Shown here: positions 56,334 through 64,000 of the stretch, piece after piece
Numbering within the stretch: the stretch's first letter is position 1
How the letters are laid out: every line of letters starts with the position of its first letter
From: Cytobacillus citreus
Lineage (GTDB): Bacteria > Bacillota > Bacilli > Bacillales > Cytobacillaceae
Length of the DNA: 64,000 bases
Assembly: GCF_018343665.1 (NCBI RefSeq)
Contig: NZ_JAGYPM010000006.1
Coordinates: 1 to 64,000, forward strand
Direction of reading: 5' to 3'
The notes under the pieces: generated by a model
Database searches by the model: none
Seen by the model: the letters and a program-made list of their open reading frames with translations, nothing else
What the model was told of the DNA's origin: nothing
Program-made: the position numbers and the translations under genes

Positions 56334-56675
56334 TAAATCACCGCCTATAAAACTACTGTGTTTATGCTATTATTAATCTAACACTATAATAGACTCTTTT
56401 TCTTACACATGCATAAACTCCACCTTAATATCTCCTTAATTCTTTAAATTTTAGCATCTGATTGATAAGATCATTTATAAATCAACATGGAAAACTTACC
56501 AAGCTTTTAAGATTTTGAAGCATTAAATGACTGGATACTAGATTATGACCGGGAATTGACACACTTATTATGGTTTAATATGCATATTGATCCGACAAAT
56601 TATTATTGGATTTTCAGTATATTGGGTATAATATTCAGATAGGGGTAATATTAGCCATTCTTTTGGAGGTGAGAT
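56334..56675. other. Divergent promoter region
   Basis: About 340 bp without a gene separate ydbS from the AI-2E-type gene. Candidate plus-strand promoter elements are TATAAT at about 56628-56633 with TTGGAT 15 bp upstream, and a TTGACA near 56557. No clear operator was seen. Confidence 0.4.
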
Positions 56676-57764
56676 TTGTACATGTCGTTGTTTGAACAAA
56701 GATGGTTTAAAAGTATGGTTGCCATCATTTTATTTTTAATTATTGTGTATTTATTAAATACAAATAAGTTTATATTAAATCCAATCTTTATATTCCTTAA
56801 AACAATCTTTTTGCCTTTCGTTGTAGCCGGTATTTTGTTTTATTTATGCCGACCTTTAGTAACATGGCTTGAAAAAAAGAAAACACCAAAATGGATAGCC
56901 ATTTTAGCTGCTTATCTTGCCATAACATTGTTTATTATTGGCATTATAAAATTGGTTGGACCGGTTATCAATGATCAATTAGAGCATTTTGTGAAGAATT
57001 TGCCAATGATGGTTTCCACCGTAACAGATTGGTTTATGTATATTCAGGAAAATCGGAGTACTTTCCCTGACTTCGTTCAAGAAGCATTGATAACTGCGAG
57101 TGAAAAATTACAAGTCAAAATTGCAGCCAATGCAGGGAATATTGCAAATGGAATTCTTAGTGCTTTCGGATATATTGGCGGTTTTATCAATACGATCTTC
57201 TATCTCGTGCTTGTTCCATTTATTTTATTTTATATGTTAAAAGATAGTCATCGGTTGGTACCGCGTGTGGCTGTTATGTTCCCACAATCTAAAAAAGAAA
57301 ATGTAAAAAACATATTAAAAGAAATGGACAAGACCATCGCTACCTATATTCAAGGTCAAATGCTCGTCAGTGTCATTGTCGGTGTGCTTTTGTACATAGG
57401 CTATTTAATTATTGACCTAAACTATTCACTTGTTTTAGCTATATTCGGAATGTTCACGAACGTTATTCCGTTTTTAGGTCCATTTATTGCCGTCATACCA
57501 GCTTTTCTAGTTGCCTTATTTCAAGACCCAATTATGGCTGTTTATGTATCCATTATCATGTTAATTGCTCAACAAATTGAAGGCAATATCATCTCTCCAA
57601 ATATCATGGGGAAAACGCTAAATATTCATCCTTTAACAATCATTGTGTTAGTTTTAACGGCTGGTAATATTGCAGGTATTGTTGGAGTCATTTTTGTCAT
57701 CCCAGCTTATTCTATTGTAAAGGTGCTTATTATTAATATTGTTAAGATTTTTAAGACAGAGTAA
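56676..57764 (+). CDS. AI-2E-family (PerM-like) membrane transporter
   Basis: The 362-residue protein has about eight membrane segments and the family core (IYLVLVPFILFYMLKDSHRL is approximated by TIFYLVLVPFILFYMLKD here), then YIQGQMLVSVIVGVLLYIGY and IPFLGPFIAVIPAFLVALFQ. Family members include autoinducer-2 exporters and sodium/proton antiporters, so the substrate is uncertain. A TTG at 56676 lies 6 nt after GGAGG; an ATG two codons later is an alternative start. Confidence 0.9.
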   Translation: MYMSLFEQRWFKSMVAIILFLIIVYLLNTNKFILNPIFIFLKTIFLPFVVAGILFYLCRPLVTWLEKKKTPKWIAILAAYLAITLFIIGIIKLVGPVINDQLEHFVKNLPMMVSTVTDWFMYIQENRSTFPDFVQEALITASEKLQVKIAANAGNIANGILSAFGYIGGFINTIFYLVLVPFILFYMLKDSHRLVPRVAVMFPQSKKENVKNILKEMDKTIATYIQGQMLVSVIVGVLLYIGYLIIDLNYSLVLAIFGMFTNVIPFLGPFIAVIPAFLVALFQDPIMAVYVSIIMLIAQQIEGNIISPNIMGKTLNIHPLTIIVLVLTAGNIAGIVGVIFVIPAYSIVKVLIINIVKIFKTE

Positions 57765-57788
57765 CATATATACGATCATATTATGAGT

Positions 57789-57841
57789 AAAAAAAAAGAC
57801 TGCACTTTTATGATTTCGATAAAAATGCAGTCCTTTTTTTA
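57789..57841. terminator. Bidirectional terminator
   Basis: The stem AAAAAAAGACTGCA-TTTTAT / ATAAAAATGCAGTCCTTTTTTT lies between the convergent AI-2E-type and PAP2 genes. Confidence 0.85.
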
Positions 57842-57852
57842 TTCGAGAAGGC

Positions 57853-58425
57853 TTAACAATCTCCCATTTTACCTTGAAAAATCGGCCTTTTTATAAATGA
57901 AGTTATAAGTGGCGTCTTAAATAAAATATAGTGTGTAAATAACGCTACTAATAGTCCATTTATAAAACCAGCCATAACATCAAATGGATAATGAACTCCT
58001 ACCCATATTCTCGAGAAAGCCACTCCTATTGCAAGAACAAACCAAATATTTTTAAAACGATAGGATACTAGCCACAAAGTAAAAGCAATAACCATTGCAG
58101 ATGTAGCGTGATCACTTGGAAAAGAGGAATTAGCAGTATGATCTATGAGTTGAATAATATCATGTGATACAAAAGGTCGATCCCTAAAGAAGAATAATTC
58201 AATAAGTCTGTTTATTGAATACGCCAAAGTAAATGCAAGCATAGCCTGAAAGGCCATCACGCGATAATTACTCTTGTTTAGCAGCCATAGCATGACAATT
58301 AATAAAGCAAAAGCATATTGAACATATTCAGCAAACAAAATCATTATGTTGTCCAATAATGGAGATTGCTGGACTATATTATTAATAAATGTAAACCATT
58401 CATAATCTACCTCTGTAATACTCAT
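57853..58425 (-). CDS. PAP2-family phosphatase, BcrC-like
   Basis: The 190-residue integral membrane protein has the three PAP2 phosphatase motifs: FFFRDRPF, NSSFPSDHATSAM and SRIWVGVHYPFDVMAG. Its size and layout match undecaprenyl-diphosphatase BcrC, which recycles the cell-wall lipid carrier and gives bacitracin tolerance. Other PAP2 lipid phosphatases are possible. The start follows AAAGGTAA. It is monocistronic. Confidence 0.9.
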   Translation of the reverse strand: MSITEVDYEWFTFINNIVQQSPLLDNIMILFAEYVQYAFALLIVMLWLLNKSNYRVMAFQAMLAFTLAYSINRLIELFFFRDRPFVSHDIIQLIDHTANSSFPSDHATSAMVIAFTLWLVSYRFKNIWFVLAIGVAFSRIWVGVHYPFDVMAGFINGLLVALFTHYILFKTPLITSFIKRPIFQGKMGDC

Positions 58426-58611
58426 CCAAACATTACCTTTAACGTACCAGTTTGTTTAACGTTTCCTTTCTACCCATTTAAAACATTCTAGCAAATCATT
58501 ACATATTTGCTCAAACGATAATAGAAATTCTATATCTTTAGCATAGGGAAATTAAACTTAGAACATATAAACTTTCTAGAAGAGTATTTGTTTAAAACGG
58601 AGTTTCCGAAC

Positions 58612-58657
58612 AAAAAAGAATCCATTTTGAAAAAAAGATTGATCAAAAAATGGATTC
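58612..58657 (-). terminator. Terminator of the DinB genes
   Basis: The perfect stem GAATCCATTTT/AAAATGGATTC has an A run on the plus-strand left side, which gives T residues after the hairpin on the minus strand. Confidence 0.75.
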
Positions 58658-58698
58658 TATCATTTACCATATATATCCTTCAATTCTTAATAATGCTA

Positions 58699-59202
58699 TC
58701 ATTTAAAAAGAAAATATACATAATCCGTAGGTACGCCTCTTTCACCTTGTTGATGCAGCATCGCTGTCACATTTCCGCGATGATAGGTTCCGTGATTCAC
58801 TACATGGTGAATGAGATCGGCAAGTACGAACTCACTGCGACCATATTGAGGATGCTCAGTAATGATGATTCGTTCTGGATCCTGCTGCTCCACAAAAAAA
58901 CGGTAGTATTCCTCTGAAAGAGAATGATAGAACGCTTCAAGTTCATCTAACGATGCTCCTGATGCTTCTAGCTTTCGACGCTGAACTTCTCTAACAGTAT
59001 CATGGTAGCTACTTCCCTTCATCGTCTCCAACCAGGTAATGTCAGTGGCATATAGGTGAATCATAACATCTGAGATCGATGAGAAAACACTATTAACCGT
59101 CTCGTTATAAATCCTATCAGGTAATTGCTTCAAATGCTCGAACACTTTTTTGTTAGCCCAAACGTGGTAATCGTACATTTTCTTAGCGCGGTTCTTTTCC
59201 AT
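58699..59202 (-). CDS. DinB-family protein
   Basis: The 167-residue protein has the DinB four-helix layout with the metal-binding histidines in SDVMIHLYATDITWLE and LIHHVVNHGTYHRGNVTAML. The start at 59202 follows AAGGAGGAG. It lies 45 bp after another DinB-family gene and is likely cotranscribed with it. The two proteins are only distantly alike. Confidence 0.9.
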   Translation of the reverse strand: MEKNRAKKMYDYHVWANKKVFEHLKQLPDRIYNETVNSVFSSISDVMIHLYATDITWLETMKGSSYHDTVREVQRRKLEASGASLDELEAFYHSLSEEYYRFFVEQQDPERIIITEHPQYGRSEFVLADLIHHVVNHGTYHRGNVTAMLHQQGERGVPTDYVYFLFK

Positions 59203-59247
59203 TAGCTTGCTCCTCCTTGTCATTAAAAGAACTACCTCGAATTTCTC

Positions 59248-59766
59248 TTAATCATTCAATAATTCCCTAAGCAATTGGAAAATCTGTCCTCGATGATGTG
59301 ATTCATGCTCAATTAAATGGTAAACAACCCATTCAGGTGTAACGTCATAATGTTCAAGTACCCTCGGTTTACGCCAATCCGTTAGGTCCATTGAACGAGT
59401 GTGGGAAAGAAATACTTCGCGCACCTTATTAAGGCGGTAAAAATGTTCTTCTAAGCTTTGTCCCTCAAAATGAGTCAAAGAGCCGTCTTCTGGACGGTCT
59501 TCTAATGGAAACAGTGAACGAATTTCTGGATCCCATTCAGAACAAAGGATTTCTTCGTATAACCAATCTGCCTCGATTAATGCAATATGATATAACAGTG
59601 ATCCAATTGTTTGTCTTTCATCCATTTTTGTGTCGAGTATACTTTGGCTGATTCCAGTCAATTTTGTTATAAGGGTTCGACGAACATCTTCTAAACACCA
59701 TAGCCATCGTCCGATTTCATCATGACAATTTGGTAATGAGGATACCAGTAAAGCTCTTCTTTCCAA
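59248..59766 (-). CDS. DinB-family protein
   Basis: The 172-residue protein has TIGSLLYHIALIEADWLYEE and VVYHLIEHESHHRGQIFQLL, which give the three-His metal site of DinB-fold proteins. A TTG start at 59766 lies 9 nt after AAAAGGAGG. It is the first of a tandem DinB pair. Confidence 0.9.
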   Translation of the reverse strand: MERRALLVSSLPNCHDEIGRWLWCLEDVRRTLITKLTGISQSILDTKMDERQTIGSLLYHIALIEADWLYEEILCSEWDPEIRSLFPLEDRPEDGSLTHFEGQSLEEHFYRLNKVREVFLSHTRSMDLTDWRKPRVLEHYDVTPEWVVYHLIEHESHHRGQIFQLLRELLND

Positions 59767-59898
59767 CGAGATCATCCTCCTTTTATTTAAGTATTTCATT
59801 CTACTTAAATACGAATGTTCCCTTCTTTTTATATAAAAAATTCCTCCCTTATTTTGAAAAAGCCCACACTCATTTTATTTGGATATCGGCTTCCTTTT

Positions 59899-60015
59899 TT
59901 AAAAAAGATTGATGATTTTCTTAAATAGAAAATGCACGGTATCCATGAGAAGTAGCAGCCATATAAAAAATTTAAAAACAATTATGATAATGAACTTTAA
60001 AAAGAGATATTCCAA
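59899..60015 (-). CDS. Possible 38-residue membrane peptide
   Basis: A TTG-started frame 11 nt after AAAGGAGG encodes MEYLFLKFIIIIVFKFFIWL and a further 18 residues, a single long hydrophobic helix. There is no similarity support; the strong ribosome binding site in an otherwise empty spacer is the reason to list it. Confidence 0.35.
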   Translation of the reverse strand: MEYLFLKFIIIIVFKFFIWLLLLMDTVHFLFKKIINLF

Positions 60016-60106
60016 TTAAAGTAGTACCTCCTTTATACTTTCCATAGTGAATATAAACAACTTATTAGTTCGATTTATTTCTTACTGTTAGGTTAAATAT
60101 TTTGCT

Positions 60107-60331
60107 TTAGAACATTCGGATAATTCCATTCACAACACCGAATATACCAATTGCCGCACAAATTAAACCAGCATTAGTTTTGCCACTTTTCCCTTTTGTA
60201 CGCTGGCCAGAGAAATAGAGGACAATTCCGAATATGACAAGCACAATTCCGAAACCAACATTCACAAAATTAAGCTGCGGTGAAATGCTTTCAAGTGCAT
60301 TATCAATAGCATTTTCAAATCTTTGTTCCAT
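60107..60331 (-). CDS. Small membrane protein cotranscribed with an ABC permease
   Basis: The 74-residue protein has two membrane helices (VNVGFGIVLVIFGIVLYFSG and AGLICAAIGIFGVVNGIIRM) joined by a basic loop. Its ATG follows the permease stop with no gap (TAAATG). Function unknown. Confidence 0.75.
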   Translation of the reverse strand: MEQRFENAIDNALESISPQLNFVNVGFGIVLVIFGIVLYFSGQRTKGKSGKTNAGLICAAIGIFGVVNGIIRMF

Positions 60332-61042
60332 TTATTCTACCTCCATAAGATTGACTTTGTTTTTCAGATTGATCGAAAAGAGTATTCCGATAAACATTAT
60401 CATTAAGAAGACTATATAAATAACCGTCAGATTTGAAGCTGTACTTACCACAATATTGCATATTAACGAAGCCAAAAGAACAGCCGAAATAATGGTAGTG
60501 GGAACTGATTTCTTAATAAATCCGATGCCCGTTGCAATCATTCCTATACAGGCGGCTGTAAAGGCCAAGACGACTGTAATCTTTATAGCTTGCAGCATGA
60601 TAGAAACAGTAAAGTCTCCACTTATAAGATGCATAAATTTTTCTGTTATACCAAATATCAAGAAAATAATAAGATTACTGATAATCATTGAAAAAATCGT
60701 AAACAGACCAACAACACTTAATTTTGAAAATAAGATCTTTTTTCTGCTTACCGGATATAAAAAATGTAAAATCGGTCTATTTCCGGAATAATCCTCGATT
60801 ATAAATTTAGAAGACATAACAGCCGATAATACGCAAAAAGCCGTCATATTTAATACCCCAAACAAAGGAATAAGATTGCTATAACCCAATAAAACTTCTA
60901 AATCTTTATCGTTTGGATCCAGCTTTGGCGCATAGGCAAAAAGATAAAGGAAACCTAACATGACTATAGCAATCATCATGCTGGCAACTAAATAGGTGCT
61001 GATGCTGTTACTTCTCAATTCCAATTTAATAAGTTTTATCAT
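60332..61042 (-). CDS. ABC-2-type transporter permease
   Basis: The 236-residue protein has six membrane helices and the ABC-2/lantibiotic-immunity permease look (MIKLIKLELRSNSISTYLVA, YSGNRPILHFLYPVSRKKIL). The start at 61042 follows AGGGGAG; a GTG five codons upstream is less likely. No ATP-binding subunit is nearby, so it must use one encoded elsewhere or be a remnant of a larger operon. Three 11-bp-spaced repeats upstream suggest control by a two-component response regulator. Confidence 0.85.
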   Translation of the reverse strand: MIKLIKLELRSNSISTYLVASMMIAIVMLGFLYLFAYAPKLDPNDKDLEVLLGYSNLIPLFGVLNMTAFCVLSAVMSSKFIIEDYSGNRPILHFLYPVSRKKILFSKLSVVGLFTIFSMIISNLIIFLIFGITEKFMHLISGDFTVSIMLQAIKITVVLAFTAACIGMIATGIGFIKKSVPTTIISAVLLASLICNIVVSTASNLTVIYIVFLMIMFIGILFSINLKNKVNLMEVE

Positions 61043-61097
61043 TTCTTCTCCCCTCACTGTTAAGATAAGTTTATTCTAGTTCCTAAAACTCACTTAT

Positions 61098-61126
61098 TTC
61101 TTAATCGATTCTTAAGAAATTCTTAA
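61098..61126 (-). promoter_or_regulatory. Three 11-bp-phased TTAAGAA repeats
   Basis: Read on the minus strand, TTAAGAA occurs three times at an exact 11-bp period (61120-61126, 61109-61115, 61098-61104). A candidate -10 (TAGAAT) follows about 20 bp after the last repeat, so the repeats take the place of the -35. Direct repeats at this period are typical binding sites of OmpR-type response regulators. Confidence 0.65.
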
Positions 61127-61140
61127 ATTACTCCGGCCAA

Positions 61141-61194
61141 TAAAAAAAAATAACCTGCCACCCCAAAATACAGGGAGCAGGTTATTTTTTTTTC
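61141..61194. terminator. Bidirectional terminator
   Basis: AAATAACCTGC paired with GCAGGTTATTT is flanked by long A and T runs, downstream of the 61261-61656 gene. Confidence 0.88.
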
Positions 61195-61260
61195 ATTTCG
61201 CAAGCTTAATGATCAAGCTAGTCATTCAAAGCAATTTTTTTTCACTAAAAAAATTAAGTA

Positions 61261-61656
61261 TTACACTTTAGGAACAGGAACGCATTGGCCGTTTTTCTCA
61301 ATTGCTCCCATTCCTTCTAAAATAATCTTAGCATCTGCATTTAAGTATTGAACAGCATCTGCTCTTAAAAGTAAGTTTTCTTTTCCTTTAATAAAAAGCT
61401 TTAAACCCCGTAAATCAAAGCGAGATGCATAAGTATTAACTGAATGAATTGTACTTAATTCCTGTCTATTAAGGGGTTTTACTCCTGTCTCTAAAATGTT
61501 TGTAAAAAAGTCTAATAGTACTCTGGCATTACTTTTTAGTAGACTTTTATTATTATTTAATATGTCGATATTTTGTTCGATGTATCTTCTTGAGGATACT
61601 AAATCAAGTTCATCTATACTTTCATTTAATTTGCTAATGACTTCACTAATATTCAC
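61261..61656 (-). CDS. Helical cytoplasmic protein of unknown function
   Basis: The 131-residue protein is probably all-helical: ISEVISKLNESIDELDLVSS, NSKxx-rich middle, and a tail RADAVQYLNADAKIILEGMG. No membrane segment or recognised domain was found. The GTG start at 61656 lies 7 nt after GGAGGAC; the longer frame to 61701 would include that site. It ends at a strong terminator. Confidence 0.7.
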   Translation of the reverse strand: MNISEVISKLNESIDELDLVSSRRYIEQNIDILNNNKSLLKSNARVLLDFFTNILETGVKPLNRQELSTIHSVNTYASRFDLRGLKLFIKGKENLLLRADAVQYLNADAKIILEGMGAIEKNGQCVPVPKV

Positions 61657-62060
61657 TAATTGTCCTCCTAGATAAAAAACTATAAGCCTTTTATCGGACA
61701 AAAACTTGAATGTTAAAGAATTATCGACATTATTTTACAAAAAACACCTACTTTTTTAATAGTATGATTGTGCTATTATTCTAGTTGAAAAATAATTCTA
61801 AGCATAGACAAGCTCTTTTTCGTTTATCTTTTCATTTATTAAATTGTTTATTTTTTTCCCATTTTATCAATACCCTCCTTATGACAGGACTTTAGCTTAT
61901 CACTAGTCTTTTAGCTGGTTACGCACTTGTACGTTGGCAATTTAAAGGGAGCTTTTTGATTTACTCTTTGCTTAGCTAAACATGGTTAATTCCTTTTCAA
62001 GCTATTGTGATTCTATTCATAAGTTAGATTACTCGAAATATATAATTTAAAAATCCACCC
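61657..62060. other. Intergenic region, nothing seen
   Basis: About 400 AT-rich bases separate the minus-strand hypothetical gene from the tyrosine T-box transcript. I see no supported gene, tRNA or repeat in it. Confidence 0.5.
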
Positions 62061-62090
62061 TTGACTTTAATACTTAAAAGCGTTTAAGAT
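62061..62090 (+). promoter_or_regulatory. Promoter of the hydroxylase T-box transcript with palindrome
   Basis: TTGACT (62061-62066) is followed after 18 bp by TAAGAT (62085-62090). The palindrome CTTAAA-AGCG-TTTAAG (62073-62088) fills most of the spacer and overlaps the -10. The same 17-mer recurs at 62366-62382, between the T-box terminator and the gene. Confidence 0.6.
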
Positions 62091-62094
62091 AAAA

Positions 62095-62350
62095 AGCATC
62101 ATATCTATACTTAAATGCTTTGAAGGAATTGAAGTAGTGATATCTTCCCTGTTGCAGAGAGCTGGTGGTGCTGCGAACCAGTACAAAGGAGATCATGAAT
62201 TACGGTTCTGGAGCTTCTTATTTCTTTTTCTGAAATAAGACGGTTTATCCGTTACTCTATTAAGTGGTAAGTTCTTTGCTTACAATCAGGGTGGTACCGC
62301 GAGTAAACTCGTCCCTGCTGAATTAAATATTCAGCAGGGATTTTTTTTAT
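62095..62350 (+). promoter_or_regulatory. T-box riboswitch, tyrosine type
   Basis: The T-box sequence AGGGTGGTACCGCG lies at 62288-62301. A 12-bp perfect terminator stem (TCCCTGCTGAAT/ATTCAGCAGGGA) with eight T residues ends at 62348. In stem I, AGTA-GTGAT (62133-62141) pairs with ATCAT-GAA (62192-62199), and one base later TAC (62201-62203) is the tyrosine specifier. The layout is identical to that of the isoleucine T-box at 2228. Uncharged tRNA-Tyr should turn on the downstream hydroxylase. Confidence 0.95.
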
Positions 62351-62365
62351 ACATTTACTTTCGCG

Positions 62366-62382
62366 CTTAAAAGCGTTTAAGA
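62366..62382 (+). promoter_or_regulatory. Second copy of the palindromic 17-mer
   Basis: CTTAAAAGCGTTTAAGA is identical to 62073-62089, 293 bp away, and lies between the T-box terminator and the ribosome binding site. It may be a second operator for a repressor or a roadblock site. Confidence 0.5.
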
Positions 62383-62416
62383 GATAAAAATAACACTATG
62401 TAAGGAGAATAATATT

Positions 62417-64000
62417 ATGAAACAGTCTATACCAGTACACTTACGACCATTTGTAGCCAGGCAGCATTACAATGCATACAGTCCCATTGATCATTCAGTT
62501 TGGCGTTATGTAATGAGACAGAATCATCACTTTCTTGAAGGTATTGCTCATGATGCCTTCACGACTGGATTAATATCATCAGGAATTAATATTGAAAGTA
62601 TTCCGAGAGTGAGCGAAATGAACGAACATTTAGGAAAAATCGGCTGGGGTGCCGTCATTGTTGACGGGTTGATTCCCGGGACAGCCTTTTTTGATTTTCA
62701 GGCACATGGCATCCTCCCGATCGCGACGGATATCCGTCAGAAGACCAATATCGAATACACACCTGCCCCCGATATTCTTCATGAAGCGGCAGGTCATGCA
62801 CCGATTATTTTCGATGAAACATACTCTAAGTTTGTAAAATTAATCGGAAATATCGGTGCCAATGCTTTTGCTACAAAAGAAGAGCATGAGGTATTTGAGG
62901 CGACAAGGCATTTATCAATTGTCATGGAGAGTCCGACATCAACAGCGGTCGAAATCGAAGCTGCCAAAAATAGATTGAAAGAAAAGCAGCTGGCGGTAAA
63001 GGGTCTTTCTGAAGCCGAACAAATCTCCCGAATCTTTTGGTGGACGGTTGAATTTGGTCTGATTGGTGATCTTCATCAGCCAAAAATATTTGGAGCCGGT
63101 CTTCTATCCTCTGTAGGGGAAAGCAAGCATTGCCTGTCCAACGAAGTGACAAAACGACCGTTTACAATCGAGGACGCAATTGCGACTAGCTATGACGTTA
63201 CATCCATGCAAACCCAGTTATTCGTTTGCAAAAGTTTTGAACAATTAATTGAAGAAGTAACGAAATTCGGTGAAACAATGGCCTTTCGTCAAGGCGGCAC
63301 AGAAGCCATTGAGAAAGCGATCGCTTCCAGCCAAATTGCTCACATTGAGTACAATTCAGGAATTCAAATTACAGGCCAATTCAGTGACATCATTAAAGAT
63401 ACGAATGGAGAAGCCATTTATGTTAAAACATCTGGACCTAGTGCCCTTTCCATTCAAAATGGACAGCTCGATCATCACGGAACCGATGTGCACTATGATG
63501 GCTTTGGTGCACCGATCGGAAAGCTTCAAGGAGGCATTCAGTTAGAGGATCAAACGGAAGAGAGTCTGAAGAAACTGGGCATTGAAATCAATAAGATGAT
63601 GCAAATTACTTTCGAAAGTGGTATTGAAGTTTCTGGTCATGTGACAGACCTTGTGTTTCATCATGGTTCACTTGTCTTGATCACTTTAGAGGAATGCTTT
63701 GTAACACACAGGGATGAAGTATTGTTCCATCCAACCTGGGGTACGTATGATTTAGCTGTGGGAAGCCACGTCATATCTGCGCGCCCAACCGCGGCCGATT
63801 ACTTGTCATTCCATGGTGAACCTTTAATAAACGAATGCGATGAAAAAGACGGGAAAGCTCTTACTCCTCTTGAAGAATTATATGCAGAAGTAAGGCTAAT
63901 ACGGGAAACAAATTTGCCTGATGGACATCACATCCATAGCATTGCAGGAAAAATTCTCGATGAATTCCCAGAAGAATGGCTTCTTCAGCTGGAAGTCCTT
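62417..64000 (+). CDS. phhA: Aromatic amino acid (phenylalanine) hydroxylase, 3' end outside the window
   Basis: This tetrahydrobiopterin-dependent hydroxylase converts phenylalanine to tyrosine. 528 codons are visible with no stop, so it continues past 64000. The catalytic domain has TPAPDILHEAAGHAPIIFDE, with the two iron-binding His, and IFWWTVEFGLIG with the Glu ligand, followed by YDGFGAP-type sequence in a long C-terminal extension of unknown role. Extended bacillar members of nearly 600 residues are known. The start follows AAGGAG. It lies directly downstream of a tyrosine T-box, which fits its product. Confidence 0.93.
   Translation, partial: MKQSIPVHLRPFVARQHYNAYSPIDHSVWRYVMRQNHHFLEGIAHDAFTTGLISSGINIESIPRVSEMNEHLGKIGWGAVIVDGLIPGTAFFDFQAHGILPIATDIRQKTNIEYTPAPDILHEAAGHAPIIFDETYSKFVKLIGNIGANAFATKEEHEVFEATRHLSIVMESPTSTAVEIEAAKNRLKEKQLAVKGLSEAEQISRIFWWTVEFGLIGDLHQPKIFGAGLLSSVGESKHCLSNEVTKRPFTIEDAIATSYDVTSMQTQLFVCKSFEQLIEEVTKFGETMAFRQGGTEAIEKAIASSQIAHIEYNSGIQITGQFSDIIKDTNGEAIYVKTSGPSALSIQNGQLDHHGTDVHYDGFGAPIGKLQGGIQLEDQTEESLKKLGIEINKMMQITFESGIEVSGHVTDLVFHHGSLVLITLEECFVTHRDEVLFHPTWGTYDLAVGSHVISARPTAADYLSFHGEPLINECDEKDGKALTPLEELYAEVRLIRETNLPDGHHIHSIAGKILDEFPEEWLLQLEVL

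Noticed and set aside
58588-58917. 109-codon plus-strand frame opposite the DinB gene
   Set aside because: It is the antisense of a clear DinB-family gene and its terminator.

Overview
The window reads as a chromosomal segment of a low-GC Gram-positive spore-former-type bacterium of the family Bacillaceae. The 16S rRNA, the AAGGAGG-type ribosome binding sites, two T-box leaders, the Bacillus-type gene families (BmrCD, YdbS/YdbT, YwbE, DUF1292, DUF5412, class D beta-lactamase) and the frequent TTG/GTG starts all point there. I cannot name the species from the sequence alone. It is mostly accessory or strain-variable DNA: short transcription units, many orphan transporters and acetyltransferases, several decayed genes, one intact IS21 element and several families of small palindromic repeats.

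Layout. 0-2.2 kb: a complete 16S rRNA gene on the minus strand with its promoter and leader. 2.2-5.7 kb: an isoleucine T-box leader and a long, eukaryote-like (type 2) isoleucyl-tRNA synthetase. 6-14.4 kb: a secreted phosphodiesterase of unusual base composition, a YdcF-like protein, remnants of a GNAT and of an IS110 transposase, a DinB protein, a VOC protein, a methyltransferase, a regulator/MFS pair and a lipoprotein. 14.37-16.96 kb: an intact IS21-family element (istA, istB) with TG...CA ends and a 5-bp target duplication, sitting just upstream of the lipoprotein gene. 17-24.9 kb: a class D beta-lactamase divergent from a MocR-type regulator with a palindrome in the shared promoter region, then small membrane proteins, a MOSC protein and pseudogenes. 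25-33.5 kb: an ATP-grasp ligase, ywbE, a HAD phosphatase, signal peptidase I, VanZ-like and peptidase E genes, plus three more broken genes.

33.5-37.4 kb: a bmrCD-type heterodimeric ABC multidrug exporter preceded by a translated leader peptide and tandem terminators that can refold, a classic ribosome-controlled attenuator. 38-39.7 kb: a membrane-anchored Mrr-like endonuclease and a gene graveyard. 39.9-45 kb: a proline/hydroxyproline-type catabolic operon (racemase/epimerase, symporter, ornithine cyclodeaminase-family enzyme) with a sigma-54 promoter, divergent from its sigma-54 activator. 45.3-49.8 kb: an MMPL transporter and an ECF sigma/anti-sigma pair with a self-type promoter. 49.8-50.3 kb: two repeat elements. 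50.5-54.1 kb: an Asp/Glu racemase, OsmC, and an MFS exporter divergent from a TrmB regulator. 54.3-61.7 kb: PH-domain membrane proteins, an AI-2E-type permease, a PAP2 phosphatase, two DinB proteins and an ABC-2 permease with three 11-bp-phased activator repeats. 62-64 kb: a tyrosine-type T-box leader, flanked by two identical palindromic 17-mers, controlling an aromatic amino acid hydroxylase that runs off the window.

The most interesting material is regulatory: the bmrCD attenuator, the T-box that couples tyrosyl-tRNA charging to a tyrosine-making enzyme, the palindrome between the beta-lactamase and its MocR neighbour, the 11-bp repeats at the orphan permease, and the short hairpin elements. 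No CRISPR array, prophage or tRNA gene was seen.
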